Shown: one piece after another, positions 1 to 8,600 of the stretch
Layout: each line of letters begins with the position of its first letter
How positions within the stretch are numbered: the first letter of the stretch is position 1
Source: GCA-2715645 sp042095375
GTDB taxonomy: Bacteria > Bacteroidota > Bacteroidia > Cytophagales > MED-G16
Assembly (NCBI GenBank): GCA_042095375.1
Contig: JBELBJ010000003.1
Location: 1 to 64,000 of the forward strand
Direction of reading: 5' to 3'
Length of the DNA: 64,000 bases
Notes under the pieces: model-generated
What the model was told of the DNA's origin: nothing
The model's input: the letters and a program-made list of their open reading frames with translations, nothing else
Databases searched by the model: none
Program-made: the position numbers and the translations under genes

Positions 1-53
1 TTAAAATCCTGTGGACCTTAAAGTCCGTGTGGGTTCAAGTCCCACCCCGGGTA
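1..53 (+). tRNA. tRNA-Leu (anticodon UAA), 5' part outside window
   Basis: Only the 3' portion of the tRNA is present. The window begins in the anticodon loop with T33, then TAA at 2-4, two A and the 3' anticodon stem. A long variable arm (about 11-28, a GGAC/GTCC stem) marks a class II tRNA. The T arm is gtggg / ttcaagt / cccac (29-45), followed by the acceptor strand cccgggt (46-52) and discriminator A at 53. CCA is not encoded. The anticodon and long variable arm together indicate leucine. Confidence 0.9.
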
Positions 54-128
54 CATTAAATTGTGTACAAAATGGGGGCTATTGTTTTTAATACCTATAT
101 GAATTATTATTTGACCTCTAAATCTACA

Positions 129-1265
129 CTATTTTATAAAGGGCTCATGACCTAATTTATAAATCATTTTATAGTGAGCTTGTATCGCTTTAAAAAAAGT
201 TTTGTTAGAGCTATAAGGCATTCCGTATTCTTTTGCAGTTTTTATAACAATTTTAGATAATTCTTTGTAATGCACATGACAAACCAATGGCAATAAATGA
301 TGTTCTATTTGATAATTTAAACCTCCTATAAACCAAGAAAAATATTTAGATTTAGGAGAATAATTGGCAGTAGTTGCAAACTGATGAGTTGACCAATCAC
401 CAGCTATCAGTCCATTATCATCAGGCATAGGAAATTTAGAACTTGGAGTAATGTGCGCAACTTGGAATACTAAACTAATAAAAAGCCCTGTAAATAAATG
501 TAGTGTAATAAAGGCTAATAATACGTGCCACCATGGTAATTCTACCATAATAATGGGGAGAATAAGTGCAAAAGAATAATATAAAATCTTCCATGCTATA
601 ATACTTAAAACTGCATTTCTAAATTCATTTTTTTTAACTAGAAAACCCATTTTATGATATCTATTAATCCTAATAAAATCTTTTGCAGTTACCCATGATA
701 AAGTAGAAAGCGAATAGAAAAACCAAATATAAATGTGTTGAAATTTATGAATCCAATACTTTTTAGCATTAGGTGAAAATCGAAGAAAAATAGGGACATT
801 AATATCATCATCAGCATGCTCAATATTAGGATAAGTATGATGAAGCACATTATGTTGAATTTTCCAAACTGTAGCATTAGCACCAATTAGATTGAAAGAG
901 TAACTAATAAGTTTATTAATTTTTTGATTTTTTGAGTATGAACCATGAATAGCATCATGCCCAACAGCCATTCCAATACCTGCCATTCCAATACCACTTG
1001 TTATATATAATAAAAAAAGAACCAATGAGCTATTAACGACTCCAGAGTTTAAGATTATAAAGGGTAATAAAAATATTGTAAGCATTATAGCGGTCTTAAT
1101 AACCATACTATTATTAGCATTTTTACTAATATTTTTTGTCCTAAAGTATTTATTTACTTTCCTTCTTAAAGATTTTGAAAATTCATCTCCTTTTGCTTGT
1201 GAAAATCTTGGATGTTTGATATTATTATTTTTTAATTTTACAATGATAAGAAAGACAATATACAA
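129..1265 (-). CDS. Membrane fatty-acid desaturase (acyl-CoA / front-end type)
   Basis: Integral-membrane di-iron desaturase that would introduce a double bond into acyl chains at the cytoplasmic membrane, probably adjusting lipid fluidity. Three histidine boxes are visible: HDAIH at residues 103-107, HNVLHH at 138-143 and QIEHH at 319-323. The QxxHH third box is typical of linoleoyl-CoA-desaturase-like and front-end enzymes. Hydrophobic segments lie around residues 55-100 and 220-270. At 378 aa it is a normal length. The only in-frame start near the conserved N-terminus is TTG at 1263-1265, since the next ATG is at residue 54 and would cut conserved sequence, so a TTG start is probable but unproven. 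Regiospecificity cannot be read from the sequence. The gene stands alone, divergent from tdk. Confidence 0.85.
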   Translation of the reverse strand: MYIVFLIIVKLKNNNIKHPRFSQAKGDEFSKSLRRKVNKYFRTKNISKNANNSMVIKTAIMLTIFLLPFIILNSGVVNSSLVLFLLYITSGIGMAGIGMAVGHDAIHGSYSKNQKINKLISYSFNLIGANATVWKIQHNVLHHTYPNIEHADDDINVPIFLRFSPNAKKYWIHKFQHIYIWFFYSLSTLSWVTAKDFIRINRYHKMGFLVKKNEFRNAVLSIIAWKILYYSFALILPIIMVELPWWHVLLAFITLHLFTGLFISLVFQVAHITPSSKFPMPDDNGLIAGDWSTHQFATTANYSPKSKYFSWFIGGLNYQIEHHLLPLVCHVHYKELSKIVIKTAKEYGMPYSSNKTFFKAIQAHYKMIYKLGHEPFIK

Positions 1266-1397
1266 TTATAAAAACGGAAAAGACTTATAACAACATATTA
1301 TTACTATTCCTTTCATTTAATTAATTAGGATTCTTTTTTCAAAATATACACCCTCTTTTTTAGTAAATCAGCTAGATTTCTTATTTCAAATAGTTTA

Positions 1398-1428
1398 TTG
1401 TAAAAAGAGTTCGAGATAAGTATCTTTA
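1398..1428 (+). promoter_or_regulatory. Candidate Bacteroidota promoter of tdk
   Basis: TTG at 1398-1400, then 20 bp, then TATCTTTA at 1421-1428. This resembles the TTG-N19/20-TAnnTTTG promoter known in this phylum, with the last base of the -7 element mismatched. It lies 35 bp before the tdk start in the 198-bp region between the divergent desaturase and tdk. Nothing else recognisable is in that region. Confidence 0.35.
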
Positions 1429-1463
1429 GGGGTACAATTTATTACTTAAAAGAACTTAACAAC

Positions 1464-2039
1464 ATGTGCTCTCAAAGATTAAAAAATAAAAAAAACAATT
1501 TTGGCTGGATAGAGATAATATGTGGCTCGATGTTTTCTGGAAAAACAGAGGAACTTATTAGAAGAGCTAAGAGAGTGAAACTAGCAAAACAAAAAATAAA
1601 AATATTTAAGCCTAAAGAGGATACAAGGTTTAAAAAAAAGAAAATTGTTTCTCACAACGAAAATTTTTTAAAATCAAAAATAATTGAAAGACCGTCTGAA
1701 ATTCTAAAATTCTCTCAAAATGCTCAGGTTGTTGGAATTGATGAGGCTCAATTTTTTAGTGATGAAATTATCGAAGTATGTAACAAGCTAGCAAATGATG
1801 GAAAAAGAGTAATAGTTGCTGGACTGGATATGGATTATAAAGGCAAGCCTTTTGGTCCAATGCCAAATCTAATGGCAATTGCAGAATACGTAACTAAACT
1901 TCATGCTATATGTACTAAAACAGGCAAAATGGCAAATTATACAAATAGAAAAGTTGATGATAAAAATCTAATAATGGTTGGAGATAAGAATAAGTATGAA
2001 GCATTGAGTAGAGAAGCATTCAATAAGACAAAAAAATAA
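1464..2039 (+). CDS. tdk: Thymidine kinase
   Basis: Type II thymidine kinase that phosphorylates thymidine to dTMP with ATP in pyrimidine salvage. The P-loop GSMFSGKT is at residues 21-28 and the Walker-B-like DEAQ motif at 93-96. The C-terminal half carries the conserved LMAIAEYVTK and HAIC segments. The lasso region keeps only one of the usual zinc-binding cysteines (C149, in HAICTKTG). I recall similar loss in other Bacteroidota enzymes, so this may be lineage-typical rather than a defect. The 191 aa length is normal. It is followed 2 bp later by the alcohol dehydrogenase gene, so the three genes 1464-4539 probably form one transcript. Confidence 0.93.
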   Translation: MCSQRLKNKKNNFGWIEIICGSMFSGKTEELIRRAKRVKLAKQKIKIFKPKEDTRFKKKKIVSHNENFLKSKIIERPSEILKFSQNAQVVGIDEAQFFSDEIIEVCNKLANDGKRVIVAGLDMDYKGKPFGPMPNLMAIAEYVTKLHAICTKTGKMANYTNRKVDDKNLIMVGDKNKYEALSREAFNKTKK

Positions 2040-2041
2040 AA

Positions 2042-3088
2042 ATGAACAAAATAAAATCTTATGCTGCTGCGTCATCAGATTCTTTATTACAGCCGTTGGA
2101 TATAACTAGAAGAGAGTGTAGTGATTATGATGTTTATATTAATATTGAATATTGTGGAGTATGTCATTCTGATATTCATATGGCAAGAAATGAATGGGGT
2201 GGATCAACCATTTATCCAATTGTTCCTGGACATGAAATTATTGGAATTGTAAACAAGGTTGGCTCAAAAGTAAAAAAATTTAAAGTTGGAGATGATGTTG
2301 GTGTAGGAGTATATGTGGATTCATGTGGCCAATGCCGAAATTGTAAAAATAATTTAGACCATTATTGTGAGAAAGGTATTGTGTTAACTTATAACTCATA
2401 TGAGTATGGGACTAGAACAATAACTTATGGGGGCTACTCTAAATCTATAGTTGTAAACCAAGATTATATAGTAAAAATTCCACTCGGAATGAATAAGGAA
2501 AAATCAGCACCTTTATTATGTGCTGGAATTACAACTTACTCACCCTTGAAAAACTTTAAAATAGGATCAAATCATAAAGTAGGTATTGCAGGCCTAGGTG
2601 GCCTGGGTCATATGGGATTAAAATTTGCTGTTTCCTTTGGGGCTAATGTTACAGTTTTTAGTACTTCTGAAAATAAAAGAGAAGAATCATTATCTTTAGG
2701 AGCTCATAGCTTTGTAAATGTAAAAAATAAAGAAGAATCCAAAGAAGCATTGAATTCTTGTCATTTTATTTTAGATACAGTTTCCTCAAATAGAAATATG
2801 AGTGAACTATTCTCTTGGCTGAGAACCGATGGCGTAATTATGACAGTTGGTCTTCCTACAGAACCTCATAAGATTTCAGGTTTTGACTTAATAGACAAAA
2901 GGAAAGGGATTGTTGGTTCCTCTATTGGTAGTATTAAAGAAACTCAAGAAATGATTAACTATTGTCATAGCAACGATATTTATCCTGAAGTAGAAATAAT
3001 ACCCATAGAAAAAATAAATTTAGCTTTTGATAATACAGTATCTGGAAAAGTACGATATAGATATGTAATTGATATGTCTTCTTTATGA
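2042..3088 (+). CDS. Zinc-dependent alcohol dehydrogenase (YahK/CAD-like)
   Basis: Medium-chain NAD(P)-dependent alcohol/aldehyde oxidoreductase of the cinnamyl-alcohol-dehydrogenase-like group. It interconverts aldehydes and primary alcohols, usually with NADPH. Visible features are the catalytic-zinc segment CGVCHSD (38-44) with GHE at 63-65, the structural-zinc cysteines C95, C98, C101 and C109, and a Rossmann GLGGLG at 184-189. At 348 aa the length is typical. Its last four bases (ATGA) overlap the start of the aldehyde dehydrogenase gene. This translational coupling suggests the two enzymes act on the same aldehyde, for example succinate semialdehyde / 4-hydroxybutyrate. That substrate is inference; general aldehyde detoxification is equally possible. 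Confidence 0.88.
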   Translation: MNKIKSYAAASSDSLLQPLDITRRECSDYDVYINIEYCGVCHSDIHMARNEWGGSTIYPIVPGHEIIGIVNKVGSKVKKFKVGDDVGVGVYVDSCGQCRNCKNNLDHYCEKGIVLTYNSYEYGTRTITYGGYSKSIVVNQDYIVKIPLGMNKEKSAPLLCAGITTYSPLKNFKIGSNHKVGIAGLGGLGHMGLKFAVSFGANVTVFSTSENKREESLSLGAHSFVNVKNKEESKEALNSCHFILDTVSSNRNMSELFSWLRTDGVIMTVGLPTEPHKISGFDLIDKRKGIVGSSIGSIKETQEMINYCHSNDIYPEVEIIPIEKINLAFDNTVSGKVRYRYVIDMSSL

Positions 3089-4539
3089 AAGAGATAAAAA
3101 ACCAAAAATTATTAAGAAATAAATCTTTTATTAATAATGAGTGGATTAACTCTTATTCAAATAAAAAGTTTTCAGTTTATAATCCACTAGATTTTTCATT
3201 ATTAAATTCTGTTGCTGACTGTGGTGAGGAGGAAACTAAAAAAGCTATTGATTCTGCATACAATGCTTTTACCATTTGGAAAGAGCTGACGATATCTAAA
3301 AGATCACAAATAATTAGAAAATGGCATAAATTAATTCTTAAAAATAAAAATGATCTTGCTAGAATTATAACCTTAGAACAAGGAAAACCATTTAAAGAAT
3401 CATTAGGTGAAATTGATTATGGAGCTTCATTCGTAGATTGGTTTTCTGAAGAGGCTAAAAGAATATATGGAGATACAATCTCTTCAAATGAATCAGATAA
3501 ACGGATTATAGTTCTAAAACAACCCATTGGAGTAGTAGCAGCGATAACCCCTTGGAATTTTCCAATTGCTATGGTAACTCGTAAAGTAGCTCCTGCCTTA
3601 GCTGTTGGATGTACTGTAGTTTTAAAGCCAGCAGAAGATACCCCCCTTTCAGCTTTGGCTCTTGCCTATTTAGCTGAAAAAGCAGGATTTCCACCAGGCG
3701 TTTTTAATGTTATTACTACTAACAACCCTCAAAATATTGGTGAGGTTTTAACCAAATCTCCTAAAATTAAGAAGATATCTTTTACCGGTTCTTCCGAAGT
3801 TGGAAAAATTTTAATTAAACAATCTTCTTCTACTGTAAAAAAACTCTCAATGGAACTTGGGGGAAATGCTCCCTTCATAATTTTTGATGATGCTGATATT
3901 GATTCAGCTGTTGAAGGAGTTATGCTCTCAAAGTTTAGAAATTCTGGACAAACTTGTATTTGTGCAAATAGAATTTATGTTCAAGAAGGAATATATAAAT
4001 TATTTTTAGAAAAATTTATTTCAAAGGTTAAGAATCAGAAACTCGGATCTGGACTAGACCCTTCTGTTGAAATAGGACCTTTAATAAATAAGAAGGCCAC
4101 AAATAAAGTATTAAAGATTTTAGATGATGCTTTAAGCAAAGGAGCTAAAATTTTATTAGGAGGAAAAAAACATAGTAAAGGAGATAATTTTATAGAACCT
4201 ACAATTGTTACTAATATCTCTGATAATATGTTAATATGTTCAGCTGAAATTTTTGGTCCTGTTGCTGCCATTTATTCTTTTGATGATGAAAAAGAAATTA
4301 TCAAAACTGCAAATAATACTCGGGCTGGTCTTGCTGCTTATTTTTATGGGAAAGATAATAGTAAAATTTGGAGAACTGCTGAAGCTTTAGAATATGGGAT
4401 GGTTGGAGTTAATACCGGGTTTATATCAACCAACTTAGCTCCATTTGGTGGTGTAAAAGAGAGTGGGTATGGAAGAGAAGGCTCTAAATATGGTATAAAT
4501 GAGTATATAGTATTAAAATATATTTGTATGAAAATTTAA
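3085..4539 (+). CDS. gabD: NAD(P)+-dependent succinate-semialdehyde dehydrogenase family protein
   Basis: Aldehyde dehydrogenase superfamily member most like GabD, which oxidises succinate semialdehyde to succinate. Visible are the ITPWNFP segment with the oxyanion Asn (N158), the general base in MELGG (E257), the nucleophilic cysteine in SGQTC (C291), and the coenzyme-site FTGSSEVG around 233-240. The length, 484 aa, is standard. It overlaps the upstream alcohol dehydrogenase by 4 bp. GABA aminotransferase is not adjacent, so the source of the semialdehyde is unknown. The substrate assignment rests on overall family resemblance and another short-chain semialdehyde is possible. A hairpin with a T-tract 45-100 bp downstream could terminate the transcript. 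Confidence 0.85.
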   Translation: MKEIKNQKLLRNKSFINNEWINSYSNKKFSVYNPLDFSLLNSVADCGEEETKKAIDSAYNAFTIWKELTISKRSQIIRKWHKLILKNKNDLARIITLEQGKPFKESLGEIDYGASFVDWFSEEAKRIYGDTISSNESDKRIIVLKQPIGVVAAITPWNFPIAMVTRKVAPALAVGCTVVLKPAEDTPLSALALAYLAEKAGFPPGVFNVITTNNPQNIGEVLTKSPKIKKISFTGSSEVGKILIKQSSSTVKKLSMELGGNAPFIIFDDADIDSAVEGVMLSKFRNSGQTCICANRIYVQEGIYKLFLEKFISKVKNQKLGSGLDPSVEIGPLINKKATNKVLKILDDALSKGAKILLGGKKHSKGDNFIEPTIVTNISDNMLICSAEIFGPVAAIYSFDDEKEIIKTANNTRAGLAAYFYGKDNSKIWRTAEALEYGMVGVNTGFISTNLAPFGGVKESGYGREGSKYGINEYIVLKYICMKI

Positions 4540-4583
4540 TGTATTAATTTAATTATTTTAAATTGAATTGACCTAACTATAAC

Positions 4584-4640
4584 ATGTACCTTACAGTCTG
4601 TATTTTCTAATGATATACTGTAAGGTACATTTTTTATTTT
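4584..4640 (+). terminator. 14-bp perfect inverted repeat followed by T-tract (terminator and/or operator)
   Basis: ATGTACCTTACAGT at 4584-4597 is the exact reverse complement of ACTGTAAGGTACAT at 4617-4630, with a 19-nt loop. It is followed by TTTTTATTTT (4631-4640). This fits an intrinsic terminator for the adh-gabD transcript. The same core (GTAAGGTAC) recurs downstream without a T-tract, so the arms may instead or also be protein-binding half-sites (see the repeat entry). Confidence 0.5.
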
Positions 4641-4710
4641 GTACCATACATTAGAATTTTTTAAAAAAAATACTATTATTGTATGGTATACATCCAAATT
4701 TGTAAGGTAC
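4584..4710. repeat. Five copies of a TGTAwGGTAC-like motif upstream of the redox operon
   Basis: Copies on the minus strand: GTACCTTAC at 4586-4594 and GTACCATAC at 4641-4649. Copies on the plus strand: GTAAGGTAC at 4620-4628, GTATGGTAT at 4681-4689 and GTAAGGTAC at 4702-4710. Their centres (about 4590, 4624, 4645, 4685, 4706) cover 127 bp immediately before the ATG at 4732. Repeated short motifs in both orientations resemble arm-type sites of tyrosine recombinases or operators of a DNA-binding regulator. The protein encoded immediately downstream begins with an integrase-type N-terminal domain, which is the obvious candidate ligand. That pairing is inference. Confidence 0.6.
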
Positions 4711-4731
4711 AAACATTAATTTATTCTAAAA

Positions 4732-6774
4732 ATGGACAAAAAATATCTTTTCAAAAGACATAAAACTTGGTGGGTTAAAGTTGCTGTCCCCAGAACCCTT
4801 CGTTCTAATTTAGGATTTGATTTGAGAGAATCTTTAAAAACTCAAGACTTAGCTAAAGCTCAAAAGTTAAAGTGGAAAGTAGTGGAAAGCCTTAAAAATA
4901 AAATAAAAGATAATAAGAAAGAATCATTAGATAATAGGAAGAAAATAAATGACTTTATTAATGATGCTCCAATGAAACCAACTGATACAGGTGATCCACA
5001 ATATTATCATAAAGTTGTTGACTGTCAGTATGCTTGCCCAGCTCATACTCCAGTTCCTGAATACATTAGACAAATTGCTCAAGGAAATTATACGGATGCA
5101 TATATGATCAATTGGGAGTCAAATGTTTTTCCAGGCATTTTGGGAAGAACATGTGATAGGCCTTGTGAGCCAGCATGTAGAAGAACTAGGACACATGAAA
5201 AACCCGTTGCAATATGTAGACTTAAAAGAGTGGCATACGACTATAAAGAAAATATTCAGAATCGTTTACCTAAAATACCAAAAAAAAATGGGAAGAAAAT
5301 TGCCCTTATTGGTGCTGGACCAGCATCATTAACAGTTGCAAGAGATTTAATAGTTTTAGGTTATCATCTTGTTCTATTCGATAAAGACCCAAAAGCTGGA
5401 GGCTTGATGAGAACAAATATTCCTTCTTTTAGATTACCAACTAACGTTTTAGATGAAGAAATTGATCAAATTTTAAATATGGGAATTGAAACAAGGTTTA
5501 ATACAGAAATTAAAAGTATGAAATACCTATTAGAAGAAAATTTTGATGCGGTATTTGTTGGAACAGGTGCACCAAAAGGAAGAGATCTTCAAATTGAGGG
5601 CAGAGAAGAAGCTAAAAAAAATATTCATATAGGAATAGATTGGTTGACTAGTATAGCTTTTGAACATACAACTTCAATTGGTAAAAAAGTTATTGTGTTA
5701 GGAGGTGGTAATACCGCAATGGATTGTTGTAGATCATCATTGAGGTTAGGAGCTAATGATGTGAAAGTTATAGTTAGAAGTCCCTTTGAAGATATGAAAG
5801 CTTCAGAGTGGGAAATTGAAGATGCAATGGAAGAAAATATTCCAATTATTGATAATCATGTTCCTAAGAAATTTTTACATAAAAATGGAAAATTAATCGG
5901 AATGGAATTTGAAAAAGTAAAACCATCATATGATAAAAAAGGAAAAAGATCTTTAATTCCTACTGGCGAAGATCCAGTAATAATTAAATGTGATGATGTT
6001 CTTGTAGCTATAGGACAATACAACGCTTACAATTGGATAGAAAGAGATATTGGAATTGAATTTGGTGAATGGGATATGCCCGTTGTTGATAAAAATACAT
6101 TTCAATCTACTCATGATAAAATATTTTTTGGTGGAGATGCTGCATGGGGACCTGAAAATATTATTTGGGCAGTAGCCCATGGTCATCAAGCGGCAATATC
6201 AATAGATAAGTTTTGTAAAGGAGAAGATCTTAAAGATAGGCCTGATCCCATGACTAATTTAGTTAGTCAAAAGATGGGAGTGCATGAATGGTCATATGAT
6301 AATGATATATCTCAACAAAAAAGATTTCTAGTTCCTCACGCAGATCAAAAAATATCACTTAAAAATTTAAAAGTTGAGGTAGAACTTGGATATGATGAGA
6401 AGTTAGCATTTGAAGAAGCTCAAAGGTGTTTAAATTGTGATGTGCAAACTGTTTTTACAGAAAGCAAATGCATTGAATGCGATGCGTGTGTTGACATATG
6501 TCCAACTGATACAATCAATTTTGTTACAAATGACAATGAAGAAAACTTAAGAAAAAAATTGAGGGTGCCAGCAACCAATAAAAATCAAGATTTATTAGTT
6601 TCAGAAGAACTTCCAACTAAAAGAGTAATGGTTAAGGATGAGGATGTTTGTGTTCATTGCGGCCTATGTGCTGAGCGTTGTCCAACAGCCGCATGGGATA
6701 TGCAAACATTTTTATATGAAGAGTCTCGTACATATAATCACAACACTACTATGGAAATCAACAATAAAATGTAG
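4732..6774 (+). CDS. DUF6538-like N-terminal domain fused to GltD-like FAD/Fe-S NAD(P)H oxidoreductase
   Basis: Residues 1-60 (LFKRHKTWWVKVAVP, then LRESLKTQDLAKAQ) match the DUF6538-type N-terminal domain of site-specific tyrosine recombinases. From about residue 81 the protein is a glutamate-synthase-small-subunit-like oxidoreductase. It has N-terminal Fe-S cysteines C98, C102, C141, C145 and C149, an FAD motif GAGPAS at 194-199, and a second dinucleotide site (LGGGNTAMD). The C-terminus has two ferredoxin-like 4Fe-4S motifs (CIECDACVDICP at 580-591 and CVHCGLCAERCP at 640-651). It probably passes electrons between NAD(P)H and ferredoxin or directly to the KorAB subunits encoded 1 bp downstream. 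No recombinase catalytic domain is present. An internal ATG at 4972 (M81) would give the conventional enzyme without the DNA-binding-like domain, but the reading frame is intact from 4732. The fusion is the oddest gene product in the window. Confidence 0.85.
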   Translation: MDKKYLFKRHKTWWVKVAVPRTLRSNLGFDLRESLKTQDLAKAQKLKWKVVESLKNKIKDNKKESLDNRKKINDFINDAPMKPTDTGDPQYYHKVVDCQYACPAHTPVPEYIRQIAQGNYTDAYMINWESNVFPGILGRTCDRPCEPACRRTRTHEKPVAICRLKRVAYDYKENIQNRLPKIPKKNGKKIALIGAGPASLTVARDLIVLGYHLVLFDKDPKAGGLMRTNIPSFRLPTNVLDEEIDQILNMGIETRFNTEIKSMKYLLEENFDAVFVGTGAPKGRDLQIEGREEAKKNIHIGIDWLTSIAFEHTTSIGKKVIVLGGGNTAMDCCRSSLRLGANDVKVIVRSPFEDMKASEWEIEDAMEENIPIIDNHVPKKFLHKNGKLIGMEFEKVKPSYDKKGKRSLIPTGEDPVIIKCDDVLVAIGQYNAYNWIERDIGIEFGEWDMPVVDKNTFQSTHDKIFFGGDAAWGPENIIWAVAHGHQAAISIDKFCKGEDLKDRPDPMTNLVSQKMGVHEWSYDNDISQQKRFLVPHADQKISLKNLKVEVELGYDEKLAFEEAQRCLNCDVQTVFTESKCIECDACVDICPTDTINFVTNDNEENLRKKLRVPATNKNQDLLVSEELPTKRVMVKDEDVCVHCGLCAERCPTAAWDMQTFLYEESRTYNHNTTMEINNKM

Positions 6775-6775
6775 C

Positions 6776-8599
6776 ATGAATAAAATTAATTCAGTAAATG
6801 AGTTTGTAATAAAATTTGCAAATGTAAATGGTTCAGGATCAGCAAGTGCAAATCAAATGTTTGCTAAAGGAGTTTTTAGAATGGGCATTCCTGTTAGTCC
6901 AAAAAATATTTTTCCTTCAAATATCCAAGGTCTTCCCACTTGGTTTGAAGTTAGAGTTACGGCTAAAGGGTATTTAGGAAGAAGAGAAGGGGTCGATATT
7001 TCAGTTGCCATGAACCCACAATCATACTCTGAAGATATTTCAGAAATAAAAAAAGGGGGATATCTAATTTATGACTCTACTTGGAAAAGGGAATTCGCAA
7101 GCGATGACATTAACATTATAGGAATACCCCTTACTCAATTATGTGTAAATGAATTTTCAAACCCTAAATTAAGATTACTTTTTAAAAATATTGTATATGT
7201 TGGCGCACTATCTTATCTGTTGAATATTGATAAAAGTGTATATGTTAATTTATTATCTGAAAAATTTAGAGGAAAAGAAAAGCTTATAACTCCAAATGTT
7301 AAGGCACTTGAAATGGGGTTTAATTATGCTAAGCAAAATTTTAAAGACTTTTGTAAAATAAAAGTTAAAAAAATAAATAAAACTAAAGATATGATTCTTA
7401 CAAATGGGAATGAAGCTGCAGGGTTAGGATGCGTTTATGCAGGAGCAACAGTATGTGCTTGGTATCCTATAACTCCATCCACTTCTGTTGCCGAATCATT
7501 TACAAAATATTGTCAAAAATTAAGAATTGAAAAAAAATCTCAAAAAAATAAATTTGCAATAGTTCAAGCTGAGGATGAATTAGCAGCTATAGGTATGGCT
7601 ATTGGAGCAAACTGGAATGGCTCAAGAGCTTTTACAGCTACAAGTGGCCCAGGAATTTCTTTAATGTCGGAGTTTTTAGGCTTAGCATATTTTGCTGAAG
7701 TTCCAGTAGTTTTATTTGATATTCAAAGAGGAGGGCCATCTACTGGAATGCCTACTAGAACTCAACAATCCGACATCTTATTATGTGCCTATGCTTCTCA
7801 TGGTGACACAAAACATATTATTTTGATTCCTTCTAATCCTACTGAATGTTTTGAGTTTTCAGTTATGGCTTTTGATTTAGCTGATAGATTACAAACTCCA
7901 GTAATTGTTCTTTCTGATTTAGATATTGGTATGAATGATTTTTCAACCAAAGAATTTCAATGGGATGATAAATATTCTTATGATCGAGGAAAAGTACTAT
8001 CTAAAGCTGATTTGGATGAAATTGAAAGCTTTGGAAGGTATCTCGATATAGATGGGGATGGAATACCTTATAGAACATATCCAGGCACCCACCCAGAAAA
8101 AGGAGCTTTTTTTACAAGGGGATCTTCTCATGATGAGTATGCTGTTTATACGGAAGATGGTAAAGTAAACGCAAGAAATATGTCAAGGATATTAAAAAAA
8201 CATGAAAAAGCTTCAGAATTAATGCCAAAACCTATTATTAAATCGTCAAATAATTCAATAGGAGTAATATATTTTGGTGGGTCTGATTATTCTATGATTG
8301 AAGCTTTAGATAATTTATATAATGAGGGAATTATATTAGATTCAATGAGGATTAGAGGATTTCCTTTTGGGGATGAAGTTAATAATTTTATTATTAATCA
8401 TGATTTAATTTTTCTTGTTGAACAAAATAGAGATGCACAAATGAAAAAATTAATTCTAGCAGAAATTAATGTTTCACCTGATAAGATGATTTCTATTCTT
8501 TGTTTTGATGGAATGCCAATTACGGCAAACTTTATTAGTAAAGAAATACAAAGCTATATAGCTGAAAAAAAAGTTCAGGAATTAATTAAAGAGAAATAA
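6776..8599 (+). CDS. korA: 2-oxoacid:acceptor oxidoreductase, gamma-alpha fused subunit (KorA type)
   Basis: Alpha subunit of a 2-oxoglutarate (or related 2-oxoacid):ferredoxin oxidoreductase, which oxidatively decarboxylates the 2-oxoacid to acyl-CoA and reduces ferredoxin, reversibly. The first ~190 residues are the gamma domain (GSGSASANQMFAKG near the start). From about residue 205 comes the pyrimidine-binding alpha domain with YPITPSTS around 230. The SGPGISLMSE and QRGGPSTGMPTRTQQSD signatures follow. I chose ATG 6776, one base after the preceding stop, rather than an upstream in-frame start at 6638, which would overlap the Fe-S coding region by 137 bp and add unrelated residues. The resulting 607 aa is the usual size. 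It is coupled to the beta subunit by a 1-bp gap. The precise 2-oxoacid is not determinable here. Confidence 0.9.
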   Translation: MNKINSVNEFVIKFANVNGSGSASANQMFAKGVFRMGIPVSPKNIFPSNIQGLPTWFEVRVTAKGYLGRREGVDISVAMNPQSYSEDISEIKKGGYLIYDSTWKREFASDDINIIGIPLTQLCVNEFSNPKLRLLFKNIVYVGALSYLLNIDKSVYVNLLSEKFRGKEKLITPNVKALEMGFNYAKQNFKDFCKIKVKKINKTKDMILTNGNEAAGLGCVYAGATVCAWYPITPSTSVAESFTKYCQKLRIEKKSQKNKFAIVQAEDELAAIGMAIGANWNGSRAFTATSGPGISLMSEFLGLAYFAEVPVVLFDIQRGGPSTGMPTRTQQSDILLCAYASHGDTKHIILIPSNPTECFEFSVMAFDLADRLQTPVIVLSDLDIGMNDFSTKEFQWDDKYSYDRGKVLSKADLDEIESFGRYLDIDGDGIPYRTYPGTHPEKGAFFTRGSSHDEYAVYTEDGKVNARNMSRILKKHEKASELMPKPIIKSSNNSIGVIYFGGSDYSMIEALDNLYNEGIILDSMRIRGFPFGDEVNNFIINHDLIFLVEQNRDAQMKKLILAEINVSPDKMISILCFDGMPITANFISKEIQSYIAEKKVQELIKEK

Positions 8600-8600
8600 C

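Noticed and set aside
1464..2039. Thymidine kinase lacking most zinc cysteines as a pseudogene sign
   Set aside because: Catalytic motifs and length are intact and similar loss is, as I recall, common in Bacteroidota enzymes.
4584..4640. Explaining all upstream repeats as a single terminator for gabD
   Set aside because: The hairpin plus T-tract may indeed terminate, but three further copies of the core downstream have no such structure, so a terminator alone does not account for the set.
6638..6775. Upstream in-frame start for korA
   Set aside because: It overlaps the second ferredoxin motif of the preceding gene out of frame and adds residues unlike KorA; ATG 6776 fits family length.
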